In this document: positions 26,525 through 35,331 of the stretch, one piece after another
Layout: each line of letters starts with the position of its first letter
Position numbering within the stretch: the stretch's first letter is position 1
Assembly (NCBI GenBank): GCA_964466315.1
Contig: CAYXNS010000002.1
Location: 1 to 64,000, forward strand
Source of the DNA: SMWC01 sp964466315
Lineage (GTDB): Bacteria; Pseudomonadota; Gammaproteobacteria; Steroidobacterales; Rariloculaceae
Length of the DNA: 64,000 nucleotides
Direction of reading: 5' to 3'
Made by a program: the position numbers and the translations under genes
The notes under the pieces: model-generated
What the model was told of the DNA's origin: nothing
Databases searched by the model: none
What the model saw: the letters and a program-made list of their open reading frames with translations, nothing else

Positions 26525-27178
26525 GTGCCTGAGATCATAGGTGCAGAACATCAATTCCATGACGAAGAGTTTGCCGTCAAATGGGCTGATCGTTTCGTGC
26601 CAAGCTCAGATCGCCTCGAGCTGTTCGATCTCATTGTTGCGGAACTCGAATCGGAAGTTCCTGTGAACGGCTACGTCGTAGAACTCGGAATCGGCCCGGG
26701 GTTTTTAGCTGATCATGTGCTGAAAGCGATGCCCGAGATCCACTATTGTGGCGTAGACTTCTCCAAACCGATGCTCGACATAGCGCGGAAACGGTTGCAG
26801 TCGTATTCGGCTCGGGTGGCCTATGTTCAAGCTGACCTCGTAAACGACGCTTGGTGGACAGAGGTACCGGAGCGAGTGAGCGCCATTGCTTCGACCTGGG
26901 CGCTGCATGATCTCGGCAGTCCGAAGAGTATCGAAGCGGTTTATGGAAACTGCTCGAACGTGCTACCCGACGGTGGAGTATTGCTAAACGGTGATTTGAT
27001 CAAGCCGGACAATACGACCTGCGAGTATGAGTCAGGCAGGTTCGAGATCGCGAAACACCTCGAAATGTTGTCTCGAGTAGGATTTGATCGAGTGGCCTGC
27101 TTGAAGGTATTCGAAGAGGAAATCGAATCGCCGACATCGGCGCAGAACTATGCGTGCTTGAGGGGTTTGAAGTCATGA
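26525..27178 (+). CDS. Class I SAM-dependent methyltransferase
   Basis: 217 residues from GTG 26525, 4 bp after the E2 stop. Motif I is VVELGIGPG (residues 51-59), with an acidic strand end GVDFS (motif II) and DLVNDAWW, then a WALHDL motif IV. This Rossmann methyltransferase type acts on small molecules. Its place at the end of the operon suggests a role in the same pathway or in handling a methylated product. Confidence 0.75.
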   Translation: MPEIIGAEHQFHDEEFAVKWADRFVPSSDRLELFDLIVAELESEVPVNGYVVELGIGPGFLADHVLKAMPEIHYCGVDFSKPMLDIARKRLQSYSARVAYVQADLVNDAWWTEVPERVSAIASTWALHDLGSPKSIEAVYGNCSNVLPDGGVLLNGDLIKPDNTTCEYESGRFEIAKHLEMLSRVGFDRVACLKVFEEEIESPTSAQNYACLRGLKS

Positions 27179-27294
27179 GCGGGCGACGGTAAGCGGAAAC
27201 GAGACAGAAGGTTCCCTGGCGCAGCGTCAACCGCGTTTTTCATGAGGTGTTATTACTCTTGATCCCCAATAGTGGGCTAAGGAGTACTTTGACC

Positions 27295-27531
27295 ATGGAT
27301 GACAAAATCATATTTGTATTGACTGTAGCCGGGCTGTTGGTCGCCGGTGGAGCGTACGCACAGGAGCGGCGCGCCGAGGCCGGCCATCCCGGAGGCTTTA
27401 CCGAGGAAGGGCGCCAGGCCATGCGTGGGCGCCGCGGAGTCGGGAATGGCAATCCGGGAATGGGGCAACAGCAGCGCGGCCAGTTCCCAGGTGACGGCCA
27501 GACGAGAGGCGGCATGGAAGTGGGGCAGTAG
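27295..27531 (+). CDS. Small secreted Gly/Gln-rich protein
   Basis: 78 residues from ATG 27295, with AAGGAG at 27279-27284. A signal peptide ends around AYAQ (residue 23). The mature part is short, basic and rich in Gly, Gln and Arg (GNGNPGMGQQQRGQF), so probably disordered. Not recognised. It has its own terminator at 27574. Confidence 0.5.
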   Translation: MDDKIIFVLTVAGLLVAGGAYAQERRAEAGHPGGFTEEGRQAMRGRRGVGNGNPGMGQQQRGQFPGDGQTRGGMEVGQ

Positions 27532-27573
27532 CACATAGCCGACCCCAGACTTCCATTCGACGCTGGAAATACG

Positions 27574-27608
27574 AAGGAGGCGCCGTCTGGTGCCTCCTTT
27601 ATCGTTTT
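27574..27608 (+). terminator. Rho-independent terminator
   Basis: AAGGAGGCGCC (27574-27584) pairs with GGTGCCTCCTT (27589-27599), with one G-T pair and a 4-nt loop, followed by a T-rich stretch. It lies 43 bp after the small secreted gene and 20 bp before the stop of the LacI-type gene, so it may serve both directions. Confidence 0.8.
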
Positions 27609-27628
27609 AGGGTCGGGCTCCTGCTCGC

Positions 27629-28702
27629 CTAGGCCCCGGTCTCGGCAACTCGCCCGCTGATGCTTTCGTCACCCGCCTGGCTCGACGGCACGGCCGTCGA
27701 ACCTCTGACGATCATGCGTGGCTCGAGCCGTATCTGCTTCGCCGGTGTCTCCGGGTTCTGAATGCGTTCCAGGAGCAACAATGCCGCTTGCGCACCGAGT
27801 TCGTCGTGCGGAATATGCAGCGTCGTCAGCGGCGGAACGAAGCGGTCGACGTAGGGCATGTCGTTGAATCCCGTAACGGAGACATCCTCCGGGCAGCGCA
27901 TGCCGAGTTCTTTCATCGCGTCGAAGCAGCCCAGTGCCAGCAGGTCGTTTGCCGTTACCACGGCCGTGAACGGCTTACCCGTCTGCGCAATCTCGTGAAA
28001 CGCGGCCTGCCCGGCGGACTCTGTGAACTCGCGGGCGTTGATGACGAGATCGCGGTCGATCACGATCCCGGCCTTCTTCACAGTCTTCAGGAAGGCTCGG
28101 TAGCGAGCGTAGCCCGTCGAGGTACGCTGTGGCCCGCCGACGTAGGCGAGCTTACGGTGCCCGAGTTCGACGAGATGGGTTACCGCGAGGTCGATCCCGA
28201 GCTCGTCATCGTTGATGACTGCCGCGACATTGTGTTTATCGACCGTGCGATTGACGAGGACCAGCGGGATCCCTTGTTCGATGCACTGCTCGACGAGCGG
28301 GTCCTTTCGCGTCGCCGCAGCCAGGATCAGGCCTTCGACGTGGCGGTCTTTCATATTCTCTACAAGTGCCTCCTCGCTGCGGCGTTTGCTGCCCGAGTCG
28401 GCAAGGATCGCAATATAGCCCTCGCTGTCGAGCGTGTGTTCGACTCCGCGCACGATCGGCGGAAACACCGGATTTGTCAGATCGGGAATGATGACGCCGA
28501 CCGCGTAGGTTCGCCGCGTTCGCAGGCCTGAGGCGAGGGGATTACGACGATAACCCATCTCGTCGGCGATGCGAATTATCTCCTTAGCGAGGCTCTCGGA
28601 GACCATTGAGCGCGTCGCCGGGTTCAGCACGCGTGAGACCGTGGACGGGTGTACGCCTGCGCGACTCGCGACGTCTTTGATATTGGCCCGGCTTTTCACC
28701 AT
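27629..28702 (-). CDS. LacI family transcriptional repressor
   Basis: 357 residues from ATG 28702. The upstream frame to 28783 adds residues with no family match. The N-terminal HTH reads IKDVASRAGVHPSTVSRVLN with a hinge helix NPLASGL. The periplasmic-binding-protein-like domain starts at AVGVIIPDLTNPVF and keeps VTGFNDMP and LTTLHIPHDELG. Three identical TGCAAACGATTGCA sites at 16531, 21870 and 28804 are very probably its operators: they have the central CpG this family needs, and one lies between this gene and the next, divergent, gene. Confidence 0.93.
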   Translation of the reverse strand: MVKSRANIKDVASRAGVHPSTVSRVLNPATRSMVSESLAKEIIRIADEMGYRRNPLASGLRTRRTYAVGVIIPDLTNPVFPPIVRGVEHTLDSEGYIAILADSGSKRRSEEALVENMKDRHVEGLILAAATRKDPLVEQCIEQGIPLVLVNRTVDKHNVAAVINDDELGIDLAVTHLVELGHRKLAYVGGPQRTSTGYARYRAFLKTVKKAGIVIDRDLVINAREFTESAGQAAFHEIAQTGKPFTAVVTANDLLALGCFDAMKELGMRCPEDVSVTGFNDMPYVDRFVPPLTTLHIPHDELGAQAALLLLERIQNPETPAKQIRLEPRMIVRGSTAVPSSQAGDESISGRVAETGA

Positions 28703-28803
28703 CCTGGGATCATAGGCGTCGGAGAATAGCCAAACAAGACGGCCGGGTGACGGCCGATACGGGCGCGTCCCGGTTGCATTCAAGCGGACGCTTCCGTAGC
28801 CTA

Positions 28804-28817
28804 TGCAAACGATTGCA
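28804..28817. promoter_or_regulatory. LacI-type operator, copy 3
   Basis: TGCAAACGATTGCA between the divergent LacI-type gene and the dehydrogenase gene. It lies 32 bp before the GTG start at 28850 and about 100 bp from the repressor's start, so it could control both. Confidence 0.85.
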
Positions 28818-28849
28818 GCCTATTAAAACAAGCATTTGGAGCAGCTGAA

Positions 28850-29776
28850 GTGGCAAATCTAACAGACTATACCGTTGGCTGGATCGGCGTCGGACGCATG
28901 GGTTACCCGATGGCGAATCGCCTGCTGGAAGCCGGTTGTGACGTTTCCATCTACAACCGAACACGCAGCAAGGCGGAACCGCTCGCGGAGACCGGCGCGA
29001 AAATCGTCGACACCCCGAAAGACCTCGCCGATCGCGACATCGTCTTCACGATGGTCTCGACATCCGACGATCTCATCAATGTGACGTTCGGCGAGAACGG
29101 CGTTCTCACGGCAGAGGCCATGCCAAAATTGCTGGTCGACTGCTCGAGTGTCTCCGAGGAGGCCTCGGCCGAGGTTCGCGCCCGCGCCGCCGAATTCGGC
29201 GTGGATATGTTGGCCTCACCCGTCAGCGGTAACGGCAAGGTAGTCAAGGCCGGCAAGCTTACGATCGTCACCTCGGGGCCGCGCGCCGCATTCGAAATCG
29301 CCGAGCCCTATCTCAATCAGGTCGGCCGCGGCGTGACCTACGTCGGTGAGGGTGAGCTCGCGCGGATGATCAAGATCTGCCACAACGTGCTGTTGGGCGT
29401 GTACACGCAGTGCCTCGCCGAGATTCTCGTGCTGGCTGAGAAAGGCGGAGTTGCGCGAAAGGACACGATGGAATTCATCAACGGCAGCGTCATGGGATCC
29501 ATGTTTTCGCAGTACAAGACGCCCTCGCTCGTGAATCTCGATCTGACACCGACATTCACGCCGATCCTGCTGCGCAAGGATCTGGATCTCGGTTTGAAGG
29601 CAGGTGAGAGCCTCGGGGTCGAGCTGCCCGTCACGCAGACCACGCGAGACATGGTGCAGCGCTCGATCAACGCGGGTTACACGGATTGCGATTTTTCCAT
29701 CCTGCTGCAGGAACATGCTAAGGCGTCCGGGCTCGAACTCGAGTCGGAGGATGCCGACGTCGGTACCGGCCTGTAA
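28850..29776 (+). CDS. NAD(P)-dependent 3-hydroxyisobutyrate-dehydrogenase-family oxidoreductase
   Basis: 308 residues from GTG 28850 (TTGGAG at 28837-28841 upstream). A Rossmann motif GWIGVGRMGYPMANRL opens the protein, then the SPVSGNGKVVKAGKLTIVTSG substrate block and a catalytic Lys in MIKICHN. The family oxidises beta-hydroxyacids to semialdehydes, which fits with the semialdehyde dehydrogenase of the same regulon. The last 45 codons are repeated at about 33003-33141. Confidence 0.88.
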   Translation: MANLTDYTVGWIGVGRMGYPMANRLLEAGCDVSIYNRTRSKAEPLAETGAKIVDTPKDLADRDIVFTMVSTSDDLINVTFGENGVLTAEAMPKLLVDCSSVSEEASAEVRARAAEFGVDMLASPVSGNGKVVKAGKLTIVTSGPRAAFEIAEPYLNQVGRGVTYVGEGELARMIKICHNVLLGVYTQCLAEILVLAEKGGVARKDTMEFINGSVMGSMFSQYKTPSLVNLDLTPTFTPILLRKDLDLGLKAGESLGVELPVTQTTRDMVQRSINAGYTDCDFSILLQEHAKASGLELESEDADVGTGL

Positions 29777-29802
29777 AGTCGCCGGAACGACGGCCCGAGA
29801 GT

Positions 29803-31068
29803 GTGCTGAGTACCCCAAAGAAGAAATCGGCCGGGCTCACGCTCGCGGCCATAGGTCCGGGTCTGCTCCTGGCGGCAACCGGCGTCGGCGGCGGTGATCT
29901 CGCCACGGGCTCCTTCGTCGGCAGCATCGTTGGGACGATCGTTCTTTGGGCCGTCGTCGTCGGCGCATTTATGAAGTTCGTCGTGACCGAAGGCCTCGCG
30001 CGCTGGCAACTTGCCACGGGCGATAGCTTTCTCGAAGGTCTGGCTCACCACTTCGGCCCTGGCGTTATATGGGCGTTTCTCCCGTATCTCTTTCTCTGGT
30101 CGTTCTTCGCCGGGTCGGCACAGATCAGCGCTTGTGGTGTGGCCATGCACGCGATCTTCCCTGTCTTCGGCGATGCGACCCAGGGCAAGATCTTCTTCGG
30201 CGCTCTCTCCAGTCTCGTCGGGTTAGGGTTGGTGCTACGCGGCGGTTACCGGCTGTTCGAAAAAATAATGCGGGGCTGCATCGCGATCATGTTCGTCACG
30301 GTCGTCTGGACCGCACTCGCCCTCTGGCCGGGTACGGGTGAAGTACTGCGCGGACTCGTCTTCCCGAATATCGCCGAATTAACCGGTGAGAACCTGACGT
30401 GGACGATCGCGCTGATCGGCGGTGTGGGCGGAACCTTGACCGTGCTCTGCTACGGCTACTGGATGCGCGAGGAGGGGCGGACGGGTATCGAGGACCTGTG
30501 GATCTGCCGCGTCGATCTGGGCGCGGGCTATGCCATGACGGCGATATTCGGCATTGCCATGGTCATCGTCGGCAGTAACGTCCAGATCGAAGGCTCGGGC
30601 GCAACCTTGCTCGTCGACCTCGCGGAGCAGCTGGAGGAACCTATCGGCCCCATCGGTAAATGGATGTTCCTGATTGGCGCGTGGGGAACGGTGTTCAGCA
30701 GTCTGCTGGGTGTCTGGCAGGCGACGCCGTATCTGTTCGCCGACTGCTGGGGGCTTGCCCGAGGTAACCTGGTGGCAGGACAGAACGATCCGGTCGATAC
30801 GGAAGGCTTGCCGTACCGGTCCTACCTCGTGTTACTCGCTATCGTCCCGATGATCGGGTTGTTCACGGGCTTCCAGCAGGTGCAAAAACTCTACACCGTC
30901 TCGGGCGCGATGTTCTTCCCATTCCTCGCGCTGGCGCTATTGATACTCAACGGACGCTCGGCCTGGATCGGAGAACAGTTCAGGAACCGGCCCATCACGG
31001 CGATCGTACTTGTGAGCGTGCTAGTATTTTTCTCCAGAATCGCGGTCAGAACCGTCTGGGGAATCTGA
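29803..31068 (+). CDS. Nramp-family transporter with non-canonical metal site
   Basis: 421 residues from GTG 29803, 26 bp after the dehydrogenase. About eleven membrane spans. The TM1 signature is GPGLLLAATGVGGGDLATG: the DPGN metal motif is not there. TM6 has CYGYWMREEG in place of the usual MPH-containing motif. So it belongs to an Nramp side branch that may not carry manganese or iron. With a beta-hydroxyacid dehydrogenase before it and a TctC-like binding protein after it, it may import an organic solute or a different cation. Confidence 0.8.
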   Translation: MLSTPKKKSAGLTLAAIGPGLLLAATGVGGGDLATGSFVGSIVGTIVLWAVVVGAFMKFVVTEGLARWQLATGDSFLEGLAHHFGPGVIWAFLPYLFLWSFFAGSAQISACGVAMHAIFPVFGDATQGKIFFGALSSLVGLGLVLRGGYRLFEKIMRGCIAIMFVTVVWTALALWPGTGEVLRGLVFPNIAELTGENLTWTIALIGGVGGTLTVLCYGYWMREEGRTGIEDLWICRVDLGAGYAMTAIFGIAMVIVGSNVQIEGSGATLLVDLAEQLEEPIGPIGKWMFLIGAWGTVFSSLLGVWQATPYLFADCWGLARGNLVAGQNDPVDTEGLPYRSYLVLLAIVPMIGLFTGFQQVQKLYTVSGAMFFPFLALALLILNGRSAWIGEQFRNRPITAIVLVSVLVFFSRIAVRTVWGI

Positions 31069-31251
31069 ACGGTATCGGTTGGATCTCGGCACTGAGCGAC
31101 GATGGCGTCGCCAATCTCGCGCCATTCAGTCATTCGAATCTCGTCAGCGTTGCGCCACGGCTCTCTGGGATCAGCGCAGCTACGCTGATCTTCAGTACTC
31201 CGAGAGTAATGTGAGCTTGTGGCGCCCTAAGTCTTGGGGGACAATTCATTC

Positions 31252-32373
31252 ATGATGAATAGACAAAACCGACGACCGGCGCGGTGGTTCGCGTCTCTGG
31301 GCGCAGCGGCTTGCATGCTTGCCGCGGTTTCCGTTCCGACCTCCGGGGTCGCTCGCGCTGATGGCTACTACGAAGGCGAAACGATCACGCTGATCATGGG
31401 ACTCGACGCGTCCGCGGGCGGGACGACAGTCGGGCGACTCTTTGCCAAGCACCTCGAGTTGAACCTCGAAGGCAACCCGACGGTCATCGTGCAGAATATG
31501 CCGGGCGCGTCGATGATGATCGCGCATATCTACGTGTTGCTAAAAGCGCCGAAGGATGGGACGACCGTCTACTACGGTCCGCGCTCGTCGCTCGGCGAGT
31601 TGCTCGAGTTTCCCGGTCATTCGTTCAAATACGAACAGTTCACGACGCTCGGTGGCGCCCAGCTCGCACCGCTCGTCACCTACATGCGTAAGGATATGCT
31701 CGAAGGCGGTATTCAAACCCCTGCCGACGTGCTACGTGCGGAAGGCCTGGTCTTCGGCGGAATCTCGGCCGAGCACGGCCGCATGATTGCGAGCACGATG
31801 GGTCTGGACCTCATCGGTGCGGAGTATCACTTCGTCGGCGGCTATCCTGGTAGCGGCCGGATTCGCGCTGCCGTATTGAGCGGCGAAGTCAACATGGCGA
31901 CGGACGCCGCGCACGCCTACCTGAACGAAGCCGTGCCGCTTCTCGAACAGCAGGGCCTCAACGCGCCGCTGTTCAGCCTGCCACAGCTAACGGCCGATGG
32001 CCAACTCGTGAAAAGTGCGCTCGTACCGGATATTCCCACCATCGACGAGCTCTACGAAGAGATCAACGGCGAGCCGCCCTCGGGCACGAACTGGGATGCG
32101 ATTCGGACGATGATCGAGATCGATCAGACGATGCAGCACGTTTTCCTCGGCCCGCCGGGAATGAACCCCGAAGCCGTCGAGACGTTCCGCAACGTGCTCA
32201 CGCCGATGATGGAGTCCGCCGCTTTCATCGAGGAAGCGACGCGGATCCTGAGCTATGCACCCGAGGCGGTTGAGCATGAGCGCGCGACCGACATTCTGGC
32301 AGCGACCGGCGAGGTCACGCAGGACGTTCAGGACTACATCCGGGATCAGATCGCGCGCAATAACGCCTACTAG
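31252..32373 (+). CDS. TctC-like substrate-binding protein
   Basis: 373 residues from ATG 31252 (31255 also possible), with GGGGGA at 31236-31241. A signal peptide ends near VARA (about residue 34). The Bug/TctC pattern is followed: YYEGETITLIMG, then a Gly-rich GASMMIAHIYVL element, and a GTTVYYGP strand. It binds an organic anion in the periplasm for a TTT-type permease. The likely partner, a TctA-TctB fusion, is 3 kb away on the other strand. Confidence 0.8.
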   Translation: MMNRQNRRPARWFASLGAAACMLAAVSVPTSGVARADGYYEGETITLIMGLDASAGGTTVGRLFAKHLELNLEGNPTVIVQNMPGASMMIAHIYVLLKAPKDGTTVYYGPRSSLGELLEFPGHSFKYEQFTTLGGAQLAPLVTYMRKDMLEGGIQTPADVLRAEGLVFGGISAEHGRMIASTMGLDLIGAEYHFVGGYPGSGRIRAAVLSGEVNMATDAAHAYLNEAVPLLEQQGLNAPLFSLPQLTADGQLVKSALVPDIPTIDELYEEINGEPPSGTNWDAIRTMIEIDQTMQHVFLGPPGMNPEAVETFRNVLTPMMESAAFIEEATRILSYAPEAVEHERATDILAATGEVTQDVQDYIRDQIARNNAY

Positions 32374-32627
32374 GATACGAGAATGAAGCAGGCCCCGGAC
32401 CTGGTTCGGGGATCTTTCGGGAGTATTGCGCGGACGATTCTCTGTGGCTGTAGCTGTTCCGGTGGACGACCGGATCGGCTCAAATCAACGGGTGTTCGCC
32501 TTCGTCGGCTCGGCACAGCTGCAAGCTTGCTCTGCGAAACTCCCAACGGCGGGGCTACTTCTTTTACCGAGCAACCTCGATCGATAACCTGGCGGACCGC
32601 CTCATCCTTAAACTCCGGCGAATATCA
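32374..32627. other. Region without a recognisable gene
   Basis: An ATG frame at 32383-32634 exists, but its product has no family, signal or membrane pattern. The segment looks like decayed or filler DNA between the TctC gene and the duplicated block. Confidence 0.4.
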
Positions 32628-32897
32628 TTGTTAGCTGGAGACGTTCTCAGTTGTCTGGAGACAGCAAGGCGTTTGCTTTACCTTTTCAGAAGTGAGGCAG
32701 ATCGGGCGGAGAGCGGATACGTCAGTCTGAGTTCTTCGACCATAAACCTCAGATTTGGGCAAATTGACGAAGTCAGGAATCTTCTTAGCCAAATCTCTAG
32801 CGAAGGGGGAGTGCCTGAATCTGAAATCGACTTGATTGAGGCCACCGCTGCGGAAATAGAAGCCAGGCTCACGGCTTTGCTGGATACCCAAGCTTAA
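32628..32897 (+). CDS. Possible small helical protein
   Basis: 89 residues from a TTG with no clear ribosome binding site. The C-terminal half is strongly helical and acidic (ESEIDLIEATAAEIEARL), and the base composition is more A+T-rich than the neighbours. It could be a genuine small gene or the end of a lost one. Not recognised. Confidence 0.3.
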   Translation: MLAGDVLSCLETARRLLYLFRSEADRAESGYVSLSSSTINLRFGQIDEVRNLLSQISSEGGVPESEIDLIEATAAEIEARLTALLDTQA

Positions 32898-33002
32898 CCG
32901 GGTTGAGATGTGAACCTGGCCTGGTTGTTCTCGTTGGGACAATAGCACTCGAAGTACTGTTGCTTCGCTGCCATCGAATCTGGCCGTAGGCGAGCACCCA
33001 CC

Positions 33003-33360
33003 GACCACGTGCGACATGGTGCAGCGCTCGATCGACGCGGGTTACACGGATTGCGATTTTTCCATCCTGCTGCAGGAACAAGCTAAGGTGTCCGGGCTCG
33101 AACTCGAGCCGGGGGACGCCGACGTCGGTACCGGCCTGTAAAATCGCCGGAACGACGGCCCGAGAGCGTGCTGAGTACCCCAAAAAAGAAATCGTCCGGG
33201 CTCACGCTCGCGGCCATAGGTCCGGGCCTGCTCCTGGCGGCAACCGGCGTCGGCGGCGGTTACCGGCTGTTCGAAAAAATAATGTGGGTCTGCATCGCGA
33301 TCATGTTCGTCACGGTCGTCTGGACCGCGCTCGCCCTCTGGCCGGGTACGGGTGAAATAC
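33003..33360 (+). pseudogene. Second, deleted copy of the dehydrogenase-Nramp junction
   Basis: 33003-33255 matches 29638-29895, and 33256-33360 matches about 30247-30345, with a few substitutions. It holds the last 45 codons of the dehydrogenase, the same spacer and GTG start (33168), then the first 31 codons of the Nramp-like gene joined to a later part. The join is at an 8-bp repeat, GCGGCGGT, at 29888-29895 and 30239-30246, and removes 351 bp (117 codons) in frame. Then homology stops. It is not expected to be functional. Confidence 0.85.
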
Positions 33361-33429
33361 AAGCGTGTGCTACGCTGCACTCTCGTCGCCGAAAAGATAG
33401 CTCGACCCCGTTCTGGAGTGAATACCGGC

Positions 33430-34470
33430 ATGAAACCAAGAATAACGATTGTCGTCGTCATAGGCGCGTTCGTCTCGCAAGCGCCGTTTTCTGTTGTCAG
33501 CGGTCAGGCGAATCAGCCGTCGGTCGTCGTTGGTACGGCGATAGAAATCTCCGGCGTGGTCGCGAGCGGCGCGGAGATCCAACGTATCCTGGAAGGGTAT
33601 AACGGGCTGGATGATCCGATCGGTCTGATGGATGGATCGCTGGTGTTCGCCGAGCCGGACGCGCTCCGACTCCATCGCATGGGCACCGAGACCAACGAGG
33701 TGGCGGTACTCGTCGCCGAGTCCAACGAGTCGCACGGCGTTACCCAGGACTCCATGGGCCGCTTGATCTCGGCTCAGGCATGGGATGGATCCACGAGGAT
33801 CGGGGTGATCTATCCGCCGGGCAGCGAAGCCGTGCTCACGGATAGCTACGACGGTATGCCGTTCAGTCGCCCTAACGATTTAATCGTCGCCAGGAACGGC
33901 GGTGTCTACTTCACGGACCCCGGGCTCACGATGGGACAGGCCGAGGAGTTGGTAGAAAGGTACGGGGGCACGCCCCTGGGGCCGCGCCTGCCGCCGGCCG
34001 TGTATTACATTCCTCCTGGGGGAGAGTCGGTGAGGATTGAAGAGAACATGATCCGGCCGAACGGCATTCAGCTCAGCCGAGACGAAAGTACGCTATACAT
34101 CAGCGATTCCAATGGTGTTCATATCATCGCCTGGGATATCCGACCGAACGGTCTCGTTCAAAATCGGCGCGACTTCGGTACCCTGCAGGGCCGAAGCAAC
34201 CGGGACAATGGATTGGGTGGAATCAAGACCTTCGCTGATGGGATGGCCGTCGACGACAAAGATCGTCTCTACGTGGCCACGGGAGCCGGCATCGAGGTCT
34301 TGAGTTCAGACGGGGCGCACCTCGGCATCATACCCGTGCGCTGCCCACCGCGAGACTGCCAGAACGTCGCGTTCGGCGGGCCTTCGAAACAGATGCTGTA
34401 TATTGCCGGCGCGGGCTCTCTCTACAAAGTTGAGATGGTCGCTCGGGGGCTCACGGAACGTGCAAAGTAG
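33430..34470 (+). CDS. SMP-30/gluconolactonase-like secreted protein
   Basis: 346 residues from ATG 33430 (GGAG 33415-33418 upstream). A signal peptide ends around VVSG (about 25). The six-bladed propeller pattern fits: RPNDLIVARNGGVYFTDPG (typical SMP-30 'NDL..d..G..yfTD'), IRPNGIQLSRDESTLYISDS, and FADGMAVDDKDRLYVAT. The SMP-30 metal residues Asn and Asp are present. Probably a lactonase that opens a sugar- or hydroxyacid-derived lactone in the periplasm. Confidence 0.85.
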   Translation: MKPRITIVVVIGAFVSQAPFSVVSGQANQPSVVVGTAIEISGVVASGAEIQRILEGYNGLDDPIGLMDGSLVFAEPDALRLHRMGTETNEVAVLVAESNESHGVTQDSMGRLISAQAWDGSTRIGVIYPPGSEAVLTDSYDGMPFSRPNDLIVARNGGVYFTDPGLTMGQAEELVERYGGTPLGPRLPPAVYYIPPGGESVRIEENMIRPNGIQLSRDESTLYISDSNGVHIIAWDIRPNGLVQNRRDFGTLQGRSNRDNGLGGIKTFADGMAVDDKDRLYVATGAGIEVLSSDGAHLGIIPVRCPPRDCQNVAFGGPSKQMLYIAGAGSLYKVEMVARGLTERAK

Positions 34471-35086
34471 CCAATGCACTGTCTCGGTGCGCTGTTTCAA
34501 AGGCGTCGTTTGGGGATTGCTCGTCGTCCTCGCGCCTCTAACATCGTCCAAAGAGAGCGTCGCTGCCACGCTCCTTCTATCGAACCATGCGTCCGTTCCG
34601 GAGGGTGTCCCAAATCAATTTGTCCACGTCTCCGCAACTTCAGATGTAAACGACGCACCATACTATGCGGTTACAATCACCACGATGGGCGGCGATGTCG
34701 AGATTGTGGAACTCGCATTCACGCTCACTGACGTAACCGGGATCTCCCCACTTTCTGATTTCTCAGACTATGATTTCGGCATCGACAGCAATTTTAATTT
34801 GGATATCACTGCTGCGGAGCAAGTTGCGAATGTCGTAACTGCTACGGCCACGCGGATTACAATTAACGGGTTCTCGTCTCTGCGGATGATCGACGGGCAG
34901 GCTACACCCTTCGTCTTAGAAATGGACGTGAATAGCGTCACACTAGGCGACCGGTTCACCATCGATCTGGCGCCCGCTGGTATCCAGGCCATCTCGGGGT
35001 CGAACCCTGTCGCCGTCATAGGCGAGTCGTTCTCGCCGACCCATATTAGCCGACAAGATAGCTGGAGTGATGCGAACGGCAGATAA
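34460..35086 (+). CDS. Secreted beta-rich protein of unknown function
   Basis: About 208 residues. The start is either GTG 34460, which overlaps the SMP-30 gene end, or GTG 34487. A hydrophobic segment (KGVVWGLLVVLAPL) followed by ESVAA looks like a signal peptide. The rest alternates short strands with Asn, Asp and Thr, as in surface or matrix beta-sandwich domains. No family recognised. Probably co-transcribed with the lactonase. Confidence 0.55.
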   Translation: MQSSQCTVSVRCFKGVVWGLLVVLAPLTSSKESVAATLLLSNHASVPEGVPNQFVHVSATSDVNDAPYYAVTITTMGGDVEIVELAFTLTDVTGISPLSDFSDYDFGIDSNFNLDITAAEQVANVVTATATRITINGFSSLRMIDGQATPFVLEMDVNSVTLGDRFTIDLAPAGIQAISGSNPVAVIGESFSPTHISRQDSWSDANGR

Positions 35087-35305
35087 CAGCAGGAATCGGG
35101 ATCGGCCGAATAACTGCGTTCTCCAAGCCGTTCAGAAGGTACGTGTTAGGGTCGAGGGCCGTATCGCAGACGTGTGTCAACAGGCAGGGTTCAAGTTGAG
35201 ACACGTTGCGTCGGGGGCAAATGAAGCAGCAAGTTCGTGTCGGGCTAGACCTATGGTATCGAGTCACGGGACAGAGTGCAGAGATATTCGGGATCCGGCC
35301 GGTGT

Positions 35306-35330
35306 GGAAAGGAACCCGGCCCCTTTTCAT
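35306..35330. repeat. REP palindrome
   Basis: GGAAAGGAACCCGGCCCCTTTTCAT, same family as 14722. It ends 1 bp before the stop codon of the TctA-TctB gene (35332, minus). Confidence 0.65.
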
Positions 35331-35331
35331 C

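Noticed and set aside
32383..32634. 83-residue plus frame after TctC
   Set aside because: Cys- and Arg-rich without any pattern; probably non-coding.
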